A DNA stretch of 64,000 bases from Verrucomicrobiota bacterium (GTDB lineage Bacteria > Verrucomicrobiota > Verrucomicrobiia > Limisphaerales > UBA9464). The stretch is from contig CANIZL010000014.1 of assembly GCA_947471985.1 (NCBI GenBank), positions 1 through 64,000 on the forward strand. Direction: 5' to 3'. The first letter of the stretch is position 1. Each line of letters opens with the position of its first letter. The notes under the pieces are model-generated. The model was given only the letters and a program-made list of their open reading frames with translations. It searched no databases and was not told the origin of the DNA. Positions 1 to 7,920 of this stretch are shown here, piece by piece. A program made the translations under genes and the position numbers.

Positions 1-181
1 AGTGATTGGACATCATGCAGTAGGTCAGCACCTCCACCCCGCAGAAGGTGGCCAGGGGCCAGAGGAGCTGGACCAACTTCTCCTTCCCCAAGTCGTCCAA
101 CAGCTTCTCCCCACCCACAATTCGTGAAAGGCAGTGATACACTGCCGTCTCTCCCGCCGGTTTGATTCGCTTCAGTCTCAT
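1..181 (-). CDS. REP-associated (Y1/HUH) transposase, N-terminal part, cut by window edge
   Basis: Translating the minus strand from the ATG at 181 gives 60 residues beginning MRLKRIKPAGETAVYHCLS and ending GVEVLTYCMMSNH, open at the window edge. The YHC-x-SR start and the TYxxMSNH stretch are hallmarks of the Y1-transposase (IS200/RAYT) family, where the next residues complete the HUH metal-binding motif (NHFH). Such proteins nick single-stranded DNA with a C-terminal tyrosine and are associated with short palindromic REP elements. A palindrome lies 7 bp upstream (188-245) and a repeat cluster follows (312-426), as expected for a RAYT/REP unit. The catalytic tyrosine lies outside the window, so whether the gene is intact is unknown. 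The family call is by recognition of motifs, not by search. Confidence 0.8.
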   Translation of the reverse strand, partial: MRLKRIKPAGETAVYHCLSRIVGGEKLLDDLGKEKLVQLLWPLATFCGVEVLTYCMMSNH

Positions 182-187
182 GTTGTT

Positions 188-245
188 CTTCGTAGTGTTT
201 GTGGTCCCCGCCCAACGGGGCGGGGTTCCAACCCCTGCTACGAAG
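188..245. repeat. Imperfect palindrome upstream of the transposase (REP/MITE-like hairpin)
   Basis: CTTCGTAG (188-195) pairs exactly with CTACGAAG (238-245). Inside, CCCCGCCC (206-213) pairs exactly with GGGCGGGG (218-225) around a 4-nt loop. The segments between the two stems pair only partly. The 58-bp structure sits just outside the start codon of the transposase, the usual place for a REP-type recognition hairpin. No poly-T follows, so it is not a standard terminator. Confidence 0.7.
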
Positions 246-311
246 AATTCGGGACGGAGTTACAGACTTTTTTATGCCGAGCCTGCCACGATCTCCGGAG
301 GACGCCCGGGG

Positions 312-426
312 ATAGGGAGCCTGGTACGCTGTCGGACGCGCGGGGGAATAGGGAGCGTGGTACCACTTACACCCGATAGTGAACCTGGCACCTCAGCGGG
401 TGGCTCGGTGCTCTGAACTTGGTGCG
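312..426. repeat. Cluster of degenerate ~17-bp units (ATAGGGAGCCTGGTACC-like)
   Basis: Three 17-bp units can be aligned: 312-328 (ATAGGGAGCCTGGTACG), 348-364 (ATAGGGAGCGTGGTACC) and 376-392 (ATAGTGAACCTGGCACC). A weaker fourth unit is at 412-426 (TCTGAACTTGGTGCG). Close relatives of the TGAACCTGGCAC and TAGGGAGCCTG forms occur in the gap at 47774-47862, about 47 kb away. Association with the adjacent RAYT transposase is inference. Confidence 0.6.
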
Positions 427-516
427 CCGGGGTGGTGGCGTTGTTTCGCGGGCCACGGGCGATCGTTGGTCTCCGCCTCAGCGCCAAACGGTGGGGTCGG
501 TGGTCCTCCAGACTTG

Positions 517-538
517 GAACTCCAGTCGCCTGGAGTTC
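517..538. repeat. Perfect short inverted repeat
   Basis: GAACTCCAG (517-525) and CTGGAGTTC (530-538) form a 9-bp perfect stem with a 4-nt loop TCGC. It lies in non-coding DNA and is not followed by a T-run. It may be another mobile-repeat remnant; the function is unknown. Confidence 0.5.
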
Positions 539-775
539 GGCGACGACTTGGGGGCGACGCTGGTTTCCATCAAAACCGTTAGTTATGGGCTTGAGTGGGT
601 GAACCTGCGTCCGCATGAGCCGGCCTCGGCGCATGCGGCGCAATTTTCCCGGCTCAAATTGGGGTCTGAGCAAACTTCTCCGGAGCAGGGGTGTTGCTAC
701 CCGAGTCGAGGGCTCATGCTTGAGCCAGCTCGTTGTGCCTGGTTTCTTTTGCGGACTTCCACGCCTTTCCGGCAC

Positions 776-1654
776 TCAGTCGAAGATTGAGACGGGGAGG
801 CCCGTAGTCTCGCGGATCGTGCTCGCAATGGCTTCCAACTCGGCGGCCGAGAGTTTCGTGGCCCAGGGTTCCGGCGTCGGGCGTGCGACTGTGTAGGCGT
901 GGACCTCCTGAATTTGGCCGCCGGCGGCCACGATGTCGCGGAGTCGATCGCAATAGGCCCGCAGTTCGGTGGTGCCAATCGGGGAGCCGTGGGTGCGGAG
1001 GAAAAGGCTTTGAATGATAATCGGGCGAACGCGGGCCGTGTCGCGAAGGTTGGCAAGGATGCGCTCGAAGCGAACCGGACTGCGATTCACCAGGCGGTAG
1101 TACGTCTCCGTTCCGGCATCCAATTTGCCCCAGATCTCGCCCTGATTTTGATCCATCAAGGCGAGCCCGGCTTTCACGCTGGCTTTGTCGAGTCCGGCGG
1201 CATCGGTGATCAGGACGATTCGAGTGTCGGTCAGTCCGAGTTCGCGTTTCACGTCGACGACCGCCTGAACGCACTCCAAAAAATTCTGCACCATGGTTGG
1301 CTCGCCGTCACCGCTGAAGGCGATGTCGCGGACCACCCGGGTCAACTCCGGGGCCTCGCTGAATTTTGGTTCGCGGGCCAGCCCTCCCGACAAGGCATGC
1401 TGGATCAGCCAGCGGAGTTCGTCCTGGACCTGGGCGAGGTCGACGTCCCGGCGTTTGCCGGGGATGGTGCGATCCACCTCGCAGTAGACGCAGTCGAAAT
1501 TGCAGAGTTTGTCCGGATTGAGATTGACGCCGATGGAGAGCCCGCGGGAGCGCCGCGAGATCACCGGATAGACATAGGTAAAGTCCTGGTACCGGCGGGA
1601 GTGATCCCGTACGGCGGCCAGCGTATTGGCAATAAGAGTGGGCGAATTGGCCAC
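776..1654 (-). CDS. Radical SAM protein
   Basis: 292 residues starting at a GTG. The radical SAM cluster motif CxxxCxxC is present as CNFDCVYC (C51, C55, C58), which binds a 4Fe-4S cluster and S-adenosylmethionine. GDGEPTM follows, a glycine-rich SAM-binding segment. No extra C-terminal Fe-S cysteine cluster was noticed. The N-terminal segment (YVYPVISRRSRGLSIGVNLNP) resembles uncharacterised radical SAM proteins sometimes annotated as wyosine-type, but the substrate cannot be assigned. It is 63 bp downstream of the MFS gene on the same strand, so it may be the last gene of that unit. Confidence 0.88.
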   Translation of the reverse strand: MANSPTLIANTLAAVRDHSRRYQDFTYVYPVISRRSRGLSIGVNLNPDKLCNFDCVYCEVDRTIPGKRRDVDLAQVQDELRWLIQHALSGGLAREPKFSEAPELTRVVRDIAFSGDGEPTMVQNFLECVQAVVDVKRELGLTDTRIVLITDAAGLDKASVKAGLALMDQNQGEIWGKLDAGTETYYRLVNRSPVRFERILANLRDTARVRPIIIQSLFLRTHGSPIGTTELRAYCDRLRDIVAAGGQIQEVHAYTVARPTPEPWATKLSAAELEAIASTIRETTGLPVSIFD

Positions 1655-1717
1655 CCCTCACCCTACGTCGCCCGGCCCGGGCGGACAACGGAAACGCCGG
1701 ATTGATTCCGGCGTTGA

Positions 1718-3325
1718 TTACGGAGTATTGCCGCTTTCCGGGAGGGGTTGGCCGCGGGTCTCCGGGGCGAACGGCAGGGCCAGCAGACCGATAAAATAAA
1801 CTGCGCACATCGTGACGCCCGCATAGCGGAGCGGCAGGGACGGATCGGCGGTGGTGGCCGCGCCTTTGTAGACCACCCCGGTGAGCACGCCGAGCAGGGC
1901 AGGGCCGCAGGCCGCCACAAAACGCCCGACGTTGTAGCAGAAGCTGGTCCCGGTGCTGCGCAGGCGGGTGGGAAAAAGCTCCGGGAAGTAAATGGCGTAG
2001 CCGCCGAAAACCGACAGGGTGCCGAACCCCATCACGGGGACGAGCAGGAACACGTGTTTGAAATCGCGGAGGAACCAAAAGGTTGTGGCCACGCTGACCA
2101 TCGCCACCACGAACGAAATGGCGAAGGCCGGGCGCCGGCCGATCTTTTGGGCCAGCAGTCCGAAGCAATAAACCCCAAAGAAAGCGCCGAAATTCTGAAC
2201 CATCGACGTGATGCCCGTCCACCACGTCAATTGCCCCTCCAGAGCCATACCGGTGAAGCCCTCGGCCTTCAACTTGCCGACCAGGACGGATCGGACGAGG
2301 TCGAAGCTGAAGAAGGCAATACCCCAGACCCCGATCACACCGGAAAGCGCGAGGAGCAGCCCGACCATGGCCCGGCTCCGATAGGTGGTGTCACCCCCAC
2401 CCCCATACACGCACCAGAGGCCGGCGAGCAGGGCAGCCAGGGCAAAACCCACCACCGTCAGCTTCAACTGGGAAAACCCCGGAAATACATCGATCGCCGA
2501 CCAGCTCTTCGGTCCAAGAAAGGCAAGCAAGATGCCGGTGATCAACAGGACCGCGGCCACCGAGGCGGATCGACGCCAATCGGGATTACCGAAAAGTTCC
2601 CCGTAATCGCCCAACTTTTTTCGGGCCCCGGGTTGGGCTGCCAGTTTCACCCACGCTTCCGGCTCCTTCAGATGGCGTCGCACCCAGACGACCAGCAAGG
2701 CGGGCAGGGCGCCAATAATGAACATCCAGCGCCAGGCGGGCAGGTTCAGGAAGTTCCCCAGCACTCCGGTCGATTCCAAATGTCCGAGAGCCATGCTGGT
2801 GGCTGCGGCGGTAACGTTACCGACGGTGGAAAGCGCCTGCAGAAGGCTCAAGGCGTAGGGCCGGGCCCGTTCCGGCATGACTTCCGCGACGAGAGCGACG
2901 CCCACGGCAAATTCCCCGCCGACCCCCAGACCAGTGATGAAGCGATACAGGGCGAAGTCCCAGAACTGCGTGGCCAAAGCACTCAGACCCGTGCACCCGG
3001 AGTACATCAGGATGGTCACGAGCATCGTCTTGGCCCGTCCCCAACGATCACCCAGAACCCCGAAAAAGAGTCCCCCAGTCGCCCAGCCGATGAGGAAGAT
3101 CGCGGTGGCGTAGCCGCCATATTCGCCGACCTGCGCGGGCGTTGGGGCTTGTCCGAATTGGGCGGCCAAGAGCTGCCGCATGGCTGGGGCGCGTGCCAGG
3201 TTGAACAGCTGCTGATCCATGCAATCCAGCAGCCAACCCAGGGCGGCCACAATCAGGACAAACCACTGATAACGACTGAGCAGCTTCCACCATTGGAAGC
3301 CGGGGTCTGTGGACGAGGAGGACAT
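1718..3325 (-). CDS. Major facilitator superfamily transporter
   Basis: 535 residues, with an ATG start and a run of hydrophobic segments consistent with about 12 membrane helices. The helix 2-3 loop carries the MFS signature GDRWGRAKTM, and the C-terminus ends near PETRGQPLPE, a pattern of sugar and organic-anion porters. MFS proteins of this kind are proton-driven symporters in the inner membrane; the substrate is not readable from sequence. It shares its strand with a cupin (148 bp upstream) and a glycosidase-like gene, so import of a sugar or sugar acid is a reasonable inference. Confidence 0.88.
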   Translation of the reverse strand: MSSSSTDPGFQWWKLLSRYQWFVLIVAALGWLLDCMDQQLFNLARAPAMRQLLAAQFGQAPTPAQVGEYGGYATAIFLIGWATGGLFFGVLGDRWGRAKTMLVTILMYSGCTGLSALATQFWDFALYRFITGLGVGGEFAVGVALVAEVMPERARPYALSLLQALSTVGNVTAAATSMALGHLESTGVLGNFLNLPAWRWMFIIGALPALLVVWVRRHLKEPEAWVKLAAQPGARKKLGDYGELFGNPDWRRSASVAAVLLITGILLAFLGPKSWSAIDVFPGFSQLKLTVVGFALAALLAGLWCVYGGGGDTTYRSRAMVGLLLALSGVIGVWGIAFFSFDLVRSVLVGKLKAEGFTGMALEGQLTWWTGITSMVQNFGAFFGVYCFGLLAQKIGRRPAFAISFVVAMVSVATTFWFLRDFKHVFLLVPVMGFGTLSVFGGYAIYFPELFPTRLRSTGTSFCYNVGRFVAACGPALLGVLTGVVYKGAATTADPSLPLRYAGVTMCAVYFIGLLALPFAPETRGQPLPESGNTP

Positions 3326-3473
3326 CGGCGCAGTCTCAGCAACGATCCCACGCGTGGCCAGCGTGAAGGTAGGGAGAATTCGCGGAAATCCGCCCGCTGG
3401 ACCCGGTACTTGCTGGAATTAGGCCGCGTGGATTCACTTCGATGGGCATCCCGCTCGGGCGCGGGTGCGGCGT

Positions 3474-3851
3474 TCAATCGAACCACTCGTCCCGGGGATC
3501 GAACGCCGGGATGGCCACGTTGATGATTTGAAAAGTGCCCACCAAGCGGTGACGGCACCCCGGTCGAATGAGGATCGACATCATGGGTTTGGCCGCCAGA
3601 CGTTCGCCGTCCAGTTCGATGAAGCCCTCGCCGGAGAGGATCAGATAGACCTCGGTGATCTGTTTGTGGTAGTGGGTGCGCGCCGCCGTGGAAATGTCGA
3701 CGAGGTGCATGGTGGCCACGGAATTATCCGGGTCGATCAATCCCCGGCGTGTGGTGCCGCACGGGCAGGGTTGTGGGGCGAGGGCGTCGAGCTGACTGAC
3801 CAGGTAGCCTTTGGTCTTGGTGCCCGGGACTGGGTCGATGATCGGGATCAT
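3474..3851 (-). CDS. Cupin-domain protein
   Basis: 125 residues from the ATG at 3851 (MIPIIDPVPG). Both cupin motifs are visible: HYHKQITEVYLILSG (HxH then E, metal ligands) and IRPGCRHRLVG (PG...H). The fold is a single small beta-barrel, probably binding a divalent metal. An upstream in-frame extension to 4067 is open but would overlap the neighbouring gene by 175 bp, so the internal ATG is preferred. Enzyme versus sensor role is unknown. It lies 41 bp downstream of the DUF5722 gene, probably in the same transcript. Confidence 0.8.
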   Translation of the reverse strand: MIPIIDPVPGTKTKGYLVSQLDALAPQPCPCGTTRRGLIDPDNSVATMHLVDISTAARTHYHKQITEVYLILSGEGFIELDGERLAAKPMMSILIRPGCRHRLVGTFQIINVAIPAFDPRDEWFD

Positions 3852-3892
3852 GGAGGAGGAGTGGAATCGGCGTTCGCGGTGGACGAAGATCC

Positions 3893-5209
3893 TTACCGCG
3901 GTGATTTCGTCGGGGCAAATGCCTCCCAGTTGGTCCAGCCAATGAGGGGCAGAGCGAAAGCGTAAGCGGCGTCTTCTTCCGGCGTCTCCGTGGCGCGGAA
4001 GACCGCATAAATCGGCTTTTTCCGCAGGGGCTGGGCGGGATTGGCGCTGGTCAGGTCGCGACTCCACAAACCCAATCGCAGTCCGCCTTCCTGACCGTGA
4101 TCGACGTGCCGGTGCAGGATGAAGGAATCGATGGCCGGCAGGGAAGCCACTTTGCGCATGGCGTAGCAGTACGCCGCAGCTTGGATGGCCTCGCCGTCGG
4201 GCCCGTCGGGCGTGTGAAATCCCTGTTCGCTCAAAATGATCCGGCGCGGGTGACCGGCGAAGAGGAACTCAGGTTGGGCGAGGAATTGCGGTAGCAGTTC
4301 CAGATTCTTGAAGGTGATGCGCGGGGTCGTGTGGACGTTGGTGGTGGCGGAAGCGTCGCGCCAGGTGCGGGGTTCGAAGAGGTTCTCCGGGTAGGGATGA
4401 AACGCCACGTGCCAGGCGAAGTCCCCGCCCGCCCGGGCCCGTGCGGCGAAACGCTCCAGAAACGGTCGCCCCGGAAAGGTCTGCCGATCGTCGCCCCCGG
4501 GATAATGAATGTTCCAGTGATGCTCGAGGGAGAGATAAACCCGTGAATGGGCCGATTCCCGGTGCACCGCGTCGTGGGCGAGGCGCATCACGGCCTCGTA
4601 GTCGTCGGTGAACTGTTCCAGCGAAACCCGGCCGCAGTTCGCCCAGAACCAGTGGGAATTGACTTCGTTGCCGATGATCCAATTGGCGACCCGGCCGAAT
4701 TCCTGATCGGGACGTGACCATCGTTCGGCGAGAAACTCGAGAGCGGCCGTGAACCAGGCCCGCCCCTCGGGAGTGCGGGAATTGAAGGCGCCCAGATGAT
4801 TGGGACAGGCGGGATCGTAGCCCGGATGCAAAAGGACGGCGTCGAGGGCGGGCTGCCCGCTGGCGTACGCGAGGACGATGATCGAAACGACGGCACCCGC
4901 GTCCGACAACGGCTTCACTTGCCGGTCCATCGCCTGAACGTAGCCGGGATGGAAGTGAAAGGTCCGCCCGCCACCCGACCAAGTCAGACTGTTGGAATGA
5001 CCGGTGAGATCCACCAATTGGGCCAAATTGAGATTCAAGGCCGCGTGTCGGACACCCAGACTCACGGCATCATCCACCATTTGGACCTGCAAGCCCTTCT
5101 TCCGGGATGTCTCCGGAAACGGCCAGGAATAACGCGAACCCGCCGCGGCTGCGAGGGAGCTCGCAGCGACCACGAACAGCGACAAAAACGAAACCAAACG
5201 GTGGAACAT
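3893..5209 (-). CDS. Secreted glycosyl hydrolase-like protein (DUF5722 type)
   Basis: 438 residues from the ATG at 5209, which places a classical signal peptide at the N-terminus (MFHRLVSFLSLFVVAASS, cleavage near AAAA-GS). The body looks like a TIM-barrel glycosidase of the GH-A kind. WIIGNEVNSHW carries the likely acid/base Glu, and RIILSEQGFHTPDG the likely nucleophile Glu. The overall pattern resembles DUF5722. The frame stays open up to 5308, but an upstream start would bury the signal peptide. It is expected to act outside the cytoplasm on an unknown glycan; the cupin and MFS genes follow on the same strand. Confidence 0.8.
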   Translation of the reverse strand: MFHRLVSFLSLFVVAASSLAAAAGSRYSWPFPETSRKKGLQVQMVDDAVSLGVRHAALNLNLAQLVDLTGHSNSLTWSGGGRTFHFHPGYVQAMDRQVKPLSDAGAVVSIIVLAYASGQPALDAVLLHPGYDPACPNHLGAFNSRTPEGRAWFTAALEFLAERWSRPDQEFGRVANWIIGNEVNSHWFWANCGRVSLEQFTDDYEAVMRLAHDAVHRESAHSRVYLSLEHHWNIHYPGGDDRQTFPGRPFLERFAARARAGGDFAWHVAFHPYPENLFEPRTWRDASATTNVHTTPRITFKNLELLPQFLAQPEFLFAGHPRRIILSEQGFHTPDGPDGEAIQAAAYCYAMRKVASLPAIDSFILHRHVDHGQEGGLRLGLWSRDLTSANPAQPLRKKPIYAVFRATETPEEDAAYAFALPLIGWTNWEAFAPTKSPR

Positions 5210-5291
5210 CGGCCGAAGTGGACGCCGCCGCCGGGCGCAACTTCGATGTAGTTTTGTCCGGACCGGTAGGTGTTTGGCACCCGCAGAATCA

Positions 5292-5310
5292 AACCGGACA
5301 AAAATCATCC
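5292..5310 (-). promoter_or_regulatory. Candidate Rrf2-type operator, distal copy
   Basis: AACCGGACAAAAATCATCC on the plus strand is the reverse complement of the element at 5357-5375 in 16 of 19 positions. It lies 83 bp upstream of the minus-strand DUF5722 start and faces that gene. A further GTCCGGAC is found at 5256-5263. The proposed role is binding of the adjacent Rrf2 protein; this is inference from symmetry and location. Confidence 0.5.
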
Positions 5311-5356
5311 GAAATCCCGTTGCCTCCCAGAGGAACGCGGCTAGGGTGGGTCATCC

Positions 5357-5375
5357 GGATGAAATTAGTCCGGTT
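5357..5375 (+). promoter_or_regulatory. Candidate Rrf2-type operator, proximal copy
   Basis: GGATGAAATTAGTCCGGTT ends 5 bp before the ATG of the Rrf2 gene and is an inverted copy of 5292-5310, sharing GGATGA and GTCCGGTT exactly. Its left end overlaps the palindrome ATCCGGAT (5353-5360). Location over the start region suggests autorepression of the regulator and of the iscU/iscS-like genes behind it. Confidence 0.55.
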
Positions 5376-5380
5376 TAAAA

Positions 5381-5932
5381 ATGCAGATCACACGAGCCAG
5401 TGAGTATGGGGTTCTTGGGTTGCTGGCGCTGGCGCGCCGGCCGCTCGGAGACGTGGTCATGCTGGAGACCATTGCGGCGGAAGAGGACATTCCGGTGAGC
5501 TTTCTGGGGAAGATTTTTCAAGGTTTGGCGCGGGCCGGCCTGGTGAAATCGTCCCGGGGCTCGGGCGGAGGTTTTGCCTTGGTTCGCGAGCCGGCGACCA
5601 TTTCCGCCTTGGTGGTGATTGAGGCGGTGGAAGGGCCGATGGCGCTGACGCGGTGCCTGGATGAAGATTCCGGCTGCGAGCATGCCGGCGGCTGCGCTTT
5701 GTGCGGTCTGTTTGCCGAGGCACAGGATCGGGTGAAGGAAGTCTTCACCAACACCAGCATTGCCACACTCGCCGGCCGTCACATCCCCGGCGGTTTGGTC
5801 CGGGGCGCGCGCGACCGGCAAAACATCGTTTTCCGATCCCCGAAAACGCTTCCCGCGATCGATCTTCCCGCCGAGGTCCCCTTGGAAGCTGCCCCGCCGG
5901 TCCCGTGTGCCGGCCCACTTGTCGATGCCTGA
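5381..5932 (+). CDS. Rrf2-family (IscR-like) transcriptional regulator
   Basis: 183 residues. The N-terminal winged helix-turn-helix is typical of Rrf2 (MQITRASEYGVLGLLALAR, then a recognition-helix region and SSRGSGGGFAL wing). A cysteine cluster follows at CEHAGGCALC, about residues 93-102, where IscR and relatives bind an Fe-S cluster. The C-terminal ~45 residues extend beyond the usual IscR length and are proline-rich. It is the first gene of a unit with iscU (43 bp downstream) and an IscS-like gene, so sensing Fe-S status or oxidative stress is likely. The start lacks a Shine-Dalgarno and is overlapped by the candidate operator. Confidence 0.9.
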   Translation: MQITRASEYGVLGLLALARRPLGDVVMLETIAAEEDIPVSFLGKIFQGLARAGLVKSSRGSGGGFALVREPATISALVVIEAVEGPMALTRCLDEDSGCEHAGGCALCGLFAEAQDRVKEVFTNTSIATLAGRHIPGGLVRGARDRQNIVFRSPKTLPAIDLPAEVPLEAAPPVPCAGPLVDA

Positions 5933-5975
5933 TACCCACCGGAACACTGCCCAACACTAAAGAATTACTGATTTT

Positions 5976-6377
5976 ATGAGCGATACCTACACCCTCTACA
6001 ATTCCACAGTCATGGAGCACTTCATGAATCCCCGCAATATGGGTGACTTGAAGGATGCCGATGGCGTGGGCGAAGTTGGCGCCGCGGCCTGTGGCGACAT
6101 CATGAAGATCAGCCTCAAGATCAAGGACGGCCGGATCGCCGATGCCCGTTTCAAGACCTTCGGCTGTGGCTCGGCCATCGCCAGTTCCAGCATGGCAACG
6201 GAGCTCATCAAGGGCCGGACCATTGATGAAGCCATGAACTTCACCAATCAGGAAGTCGTGGACGCGCTCGGTGGACTGCCGCCGGTGAAGATTCACTGCT
6301 CGGTCCTCGCCGAGGAGGCGCTCAAGGCGGCCTTGGAGGATTACGTCAAGAAGCACCCGGAAAGCGCCGGCAAGTAG
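5976..6377 (+). CDS. iscU: Fe-S cluster assembly scaffold IscU
   Basis: 133 residues, normal for IscU. All three cluster-binding cysteines are present in their motifs (AACGDIMK, FGCGSAIASSS, KIHCSVLAEEA), with the conserved Asp after the first Cys and His before the third. The C-terminal PPVKIHCS loop is the usual HscA-binding region (LPPVK). It accepts sulfur from a cysteine desulfurase and assembles 2Fe-2S clusters in the cytoplasm. It sits between the Rrf2 regulator and an IscS-like protein with an altered active site. No hscA, hscB, fdx or iscA is seen nearby. Confidence 0.95.
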   Translation: MSDTYTLYNSTVMEHFMNPRNMGDLKDADGVGEVGAAACGDIMKISLKIKDGRIADARFKTFGCGSAIASSSMATELIKGRTIDEAMNFTNQEVVDALGGLPPVKIHCSVLAEEALKAALEDYVKKHPESAGK

Positions 6378-6578
6378 CCGCGGTTTTAGGTCGATTGGAC
6401 GCGGGAAACCCCGGCGGCATGACGTCTGCCGGGGGGCATACCGCGCATTCTGGTTCAGTTGGATAACCCCACCACCGAAGGCAGGGCGGTGCCCGGTGGA
6501 CGTCGGTTGCTTTCCCCTGCCGCTCTGACTTTACTTCAACCGGCCGGAGATCCTGCCGAGCCGCTGCGGATTTTTCAT

Positions 6579-7844
6579 ATGCGCCACGTATTTCTCGATC
6601 ACCAGTCTGCCACCCCGGTTGCCCCGGAAGTGTTTGAAGCGATGCGGCCGTATTACACCGAGTACTTCGGTAATGCGTCCTCGCTGCACCAGCACGGGCT
6701 GCGGGTGCGCGAAGCCTTGAAGGTCGCCCGCCAGCAAACGGCTGCGCTGATCAACGCCGACAGCGAAGAGGAGATTTTCTTCACCTCGGACGGCACGGAG
6801 TCCGCCAATCTGGCCATCAAGGGCGTGGCGTACGCGAACGAACGAAAGGGGAAGCACCTCGTCGTCTCCGCCACGGAACATCCGAGCATCATGAACTCGG
6901 TCGAGTTCCTGGAGAAACAGGGCTGGACCTGTACTCGCGTGCCGGTGAGTCCGGAAGGATTGCTGGACCTGGCCGCGCTGAAGGCGGCGATCACCCCGCA
7001 AACCGTGCTCGTCGCGGTGCATCACGTGAATCATGACATCGGTACGATTCAACGGATGACGGAGGTTGGAGCAATCTGCACGGCGGCCGGTGTGCCCCTC
7101 TACGTGGACTGCGAAGCCAGTGCGGGTTGGCTGCCGGTCGATGTGAAGGCGTTTGGGGCGGCGTTGGCCAGTTTTTCGCCGCACCGTTTTTACGGACCGA
7201 AAGGGGTCGGTGTCCTGTACCGACACAAGCGGGCGCGCCTGGTTTCGATTTTGCACGGCGGGGTGCAGGAGGGCGGGCGGCGGGCGGGGACGGAAAACAT
7301 TCCGGCTATCGTCGGCGGCGGCGCGGCGGCGGCGCTGGCGCAGCAACGATTGGCCTTCCGTCAGGAGCACACGGCCGCGCTCCAACGACGTCTGTGGGAC
7401 GGACTCAAGACCCACGTGCCCTATATCAAATTGAACGGACCGGAACCGGGCCCGGATCGGATCTCCACGAACCTGAATCTCTCCACCGAATTCATCGAGG
7501 GTGAGGGACAACTTTTGCTGTGCGATCTCAACGGCATCGCAGTCGCCAGCGGGTCCAGTTGCGTCAGTAAATCCTTGAAGATCTCCCACGTGCTCGGGGC
7601 GATCGGCCTCGACCACGCCCTGGCACAGGGCAACATCATCATGACCCTGGGTGAGGCCAATACGGTCGAGGACATGGATTACACCGTCGAAACGTTTGCG
7701 AAGATCGTGACGAAACTCCGCGGCATGTCGCCCATGTGGGATGAGTTCGAACGCGGCGTGATCGATTCGGTGATCAATCCGACGGGCCGGGGCAAATCCT
7801 TCTCGCAACACGCGGCCGACATTTCGGGTAAGGCCGCGCACTGA
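6579..7844 (+). CDS. iscS: IscS/NifS-like protein with Arg in place of the PLP lysine
   Basis: 421 residues from the ATG at 6579; an upstream in-frame GC-rich extension to 6459 is not IscS-like. The fold aligns along E. coli IscS. The mobile-loop Cys is kept (GSSCVSK, C328), as are H101 (TEH), T73, D177, S200, H202 and the GTEN segment. However, the Schiff-base lysine (K206 in E. coli, SGHKIYGPKG) is Arg203 here (SPHRFYGPKG, codon CGT). N155 is His152 (VNHDIG) and Q183 is Ala180. The C-terminal IscU-docking tail is retained and extended. Such a protein may not run normal PLP chemistry and may donate a cysteine ligand or act as a scaffold partner of IscU. Archaeoglobus IscS, which also lacks this lysine, is a known precedent. 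Confidence 0.88.
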   Translation: MRHVFLDHQSATPVAPEVFEAMRPYYTEYFGNASSLHQHGLRVREALKVARQQTAALINADSEEEIFFTSDGTESANLAIKGVAYANERKGKHLVVSATEHPSIMNSVEFLEKQGWTCTRVPVSPEGLLDLAALKAAITPQTVLVAVHHVNHDIGTIQRMTEVGAICTAAGVPLYVDCEASAGWLPVDVKAFGAALASFSPHRFYGPKGVGVLYRHKRARLVSILHGGVQEGGRRAGTENIPAIVGGGAAAALAQQRLAFRQEHTAALQRRLWDGLKTHVPYIKLNGPEPGPDRISTNLNLSTEFIEGEGQLLLCDLNGIAVASGSSCVSKSLKISHVLGAIGLDHALAQGNIIMTLGEANTVEDMDYTVETFAKIVTKLRGMSPMWDEFERGVIDSVINPTGRGKSFSQHAADISGKAAH

Positions 7845-7871
7845 CGGGCGCGTGCCGCGTCATCAGCGGAA

Positions 7872-7904
7872 GCCGGCGCACGGAGGGAGTTCGCGTGCGC
7901 CGGC
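7872..7904. terminator. Hairpin between convergent genes
   Basis: GCCGGCGCACG (7872-7882) and CGTGCGCCGGC (7894-7904) form a perfect 11-bp stem with an 11-nt loop between the stop codons of the IscS-like gene and asd. It could act as a bidirectional terminator, but there is no T-run on either side. Confidence 0.5.
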
Positions 7905-7920
7905 CGTCGGTCGGACTGAC

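Larger units (their letters stand above)
246..775. other. Non-coding stretch with repeats, no supported gene
   Basis: This stretch lies between the transposase start and the radical SAM gene. Open frames exist on both strands but none has a recognisable domain, and all are arginine/proline-rich as expected of chance frames in GC-rich DNA. It holds the degenerate repeat units at 312-426 and a perfect 9-bp hairpin at 517-538. It may be a graveyard of mobile repeats. Confidence 0.5.

Noticed and set aside
419-790. A 123-codon open frame on the plus strand and a 167-codon frame on the minus strand (272-775)
   Set aside because: Both are Arg/Pro-rich, have no domain, overlap repeats and a hairpin, and the minus frame has no likely start; they look like chance frames in GC-rich DNA.
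1748-3523. A 591-codon plus-strand frame opposite the MFS gene
   Set aside because: It is antisense to a clear MFS transporter and its composition (Gly/Gln/His/Arg-rich) follows from the complement of that gene.
7872-7904. Perfect hairpin considered as a mobile-repeat end
   Set aside because: It lies exactly between two convergent stop codons, which fits a terminator better; no copies were seen elsewhere in the window.
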